Program-made: the position numbers and the translations under genes
In this document: positions 30,873-31,279 of the stretch, one piece after another
Numbering within the stretch: position 1 is the first letter of the stretch
Layout of the letters: every line of letters starts with the position of its first letter
Source of the DNA: Burkholderiales bacterium
GTDB taxonomy: Bacteria > Pseudomonadota > Gammaproteobacteria > Burkholderiales > Burkholderiaceae
DNA length: 31,279 nucleotides
NCBI GenBank assembly: GCA_947371645.1
Contig: CANBQJ010000018.1
Span: 1-31,279 of the forward strand
Reading direction: 5' to 3'
The notes under the pieces: generated by a model
Told to the model about the DNA's origin: nothing
The model's database searches: none
Seen by the model: the letters and a program-made list of their open reading frames with translations, nothing else

Positions 30873-31279
30873 ATGGACCAGACCCCGTCAAGTCGCAGCA
30901 CCGCCGTGGTGGCGCGTGCCATCGAGGCCCACCGACACGAGCCCGGCGGCCTGCTGCCTCTGCTGCACGCCGTGCAGGATGCGGTGGGGCACATCCCCGC
31001 CGAAGCGGTACCCGCCATCGCCCAGGCCATGAACCTGTCTCGCGCCGAGGTGCATGGCGTCGTCACCTTCTATCACCACTTCCGCAGCCAGCCGCCTGGC
31101 CGCCATGTGGTGCAGGTGTGCCAGGCCGAAGCCTGCCAGGCCTGCGGTGGCGAGGCCTTGATGCGCGCGGCCGAGCGGGCCCTGGGCTGCGCCGTGCACG
31201 AGACCCGCGCCGATGGCCAGGTGACGCTGGAGCCGGTGTACTGCCTGGGCCTGTGCGCGTCCTCGCCTGCCATCCAGAT
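30873..31279 (+). CDS. fdsG: NAD-dependent formate dehydrogenase gamma subunit, FdsG (cut by window end)
   Basis: The frame starts after AAGGTG and runs off the window after 135 complete codons without a stop. It is a NuoE-like [2Fe-2S] subunit: an N-terminal helical part (LLPLLHAVQDAVGHIPAEAV, then EVHGVVTFYHHFRSQPPGRH) followed by the thioredoxin-like cluster domain with C83, C88, C124 and C128 (VCQAEAC, YCLGLC). In the soluble FdsABG enzyme this subunit passes electrons between the molybdenum subunit and the flavin-NAD subunit. FdsB, FdsA, FdsC and FdsD are expected just beyond the window. The transporter gene lies directly upstream on the same strand. Confidence 0.9.
   Translation, partial: MDQTPSSRSTAVVARAIEAHRHEPGGLLPLLHAVQDAVGHIPAEAVPAIAQAMNLSRAEVHGVVTFYHHFRSQPPGRHVVQVCQAEACQACGGEALMRAAERALGCAVHETRADGQVTLEPVYCLGLCASSPAIQ

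Overview
The window looks like chromosomal DNA of a Burkholderiales betaproteobacterium, probably of the Aquabacterium/Rubrivivax/Leptothrix type. The DNA is GC-rich and densely coding. It holds a PEP-CTERM protein, two Crp/Fnr regulators of the VYFPTT type, short stress proteins (CsbD, DUF3309, DUF4398, SYLF), and the start of a soluble NAD-linked formate dehydrogenase operon of the fds type. The assignment rests on gene content and sequence character only. I saw no tRNA, rRNA, IS element or CRISPR array, and no gene-free stretch reaches 300 bases; the longest is 17117-17370 (254 bases).

Region 1 (1-8530) is one tightly packed plus-strand operon for an energised cell-envelope machine. It encodes a TPR protein, a 1054-residue TPR lipoprotein, a small exported protein, an ExbB/TolQ-type motor protein, two ExbD/TolR-type proteins and a TonB-like protein with an AgmX/PglI C-terminal domain. 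This recalls the Agl-Glt gliding apparatus of Myxococcus and its relatives. One ExbD protein carries Asn, the other Asp, at the proton-path position. A strong hairpin closes the operon.

Region 2 (8541-13181) is metabolic: a SAM methyltransferase, a periplasmic FKBP isomerase, a DctA-type dicarboxylate symporter, and a thiolase plus short-chain dehydrogenase pair for acyl-CoA breakdown.

Region 3 (13343-27888) is a signalling and envelope-stress block. It contains a CheB-CheR-PAS fusion without a kinase, a PEP-CTERM protein, two paralogous Crp/Fnr regulators, a PAS protein overlapping an outer-membrane phospholipase A, a NarL-type two-component pair, a diguanylate cyclase, a fatty acid hydroxylase-like membrane protein, two OmpA-type proteins, two DUF4398 proteins, CsbD, SYLF and other small stress proteins. 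The main novelty is here. A 16-bp palindrome, TGTGCG-N4-CGCACA, recurs between genes throughout the block. It has Crp-site geometry (5+6+5), and most copies sit so that a -10-like hexamer falls where a site centred at -41.5 would place it. Both Crp/Fnr genes have such a site and share the same recognition helix, so the block looks like a local self-controlled regulon.

Region 4 (27907-31279) is formate metabolism. A ModE-like regulator diverges from an OFA-family oxalate/formate transporter, which is followed by fdsG, cut by the window end. Two 20-bp palindromes of identical geometry lie between the regulator and the transporter.
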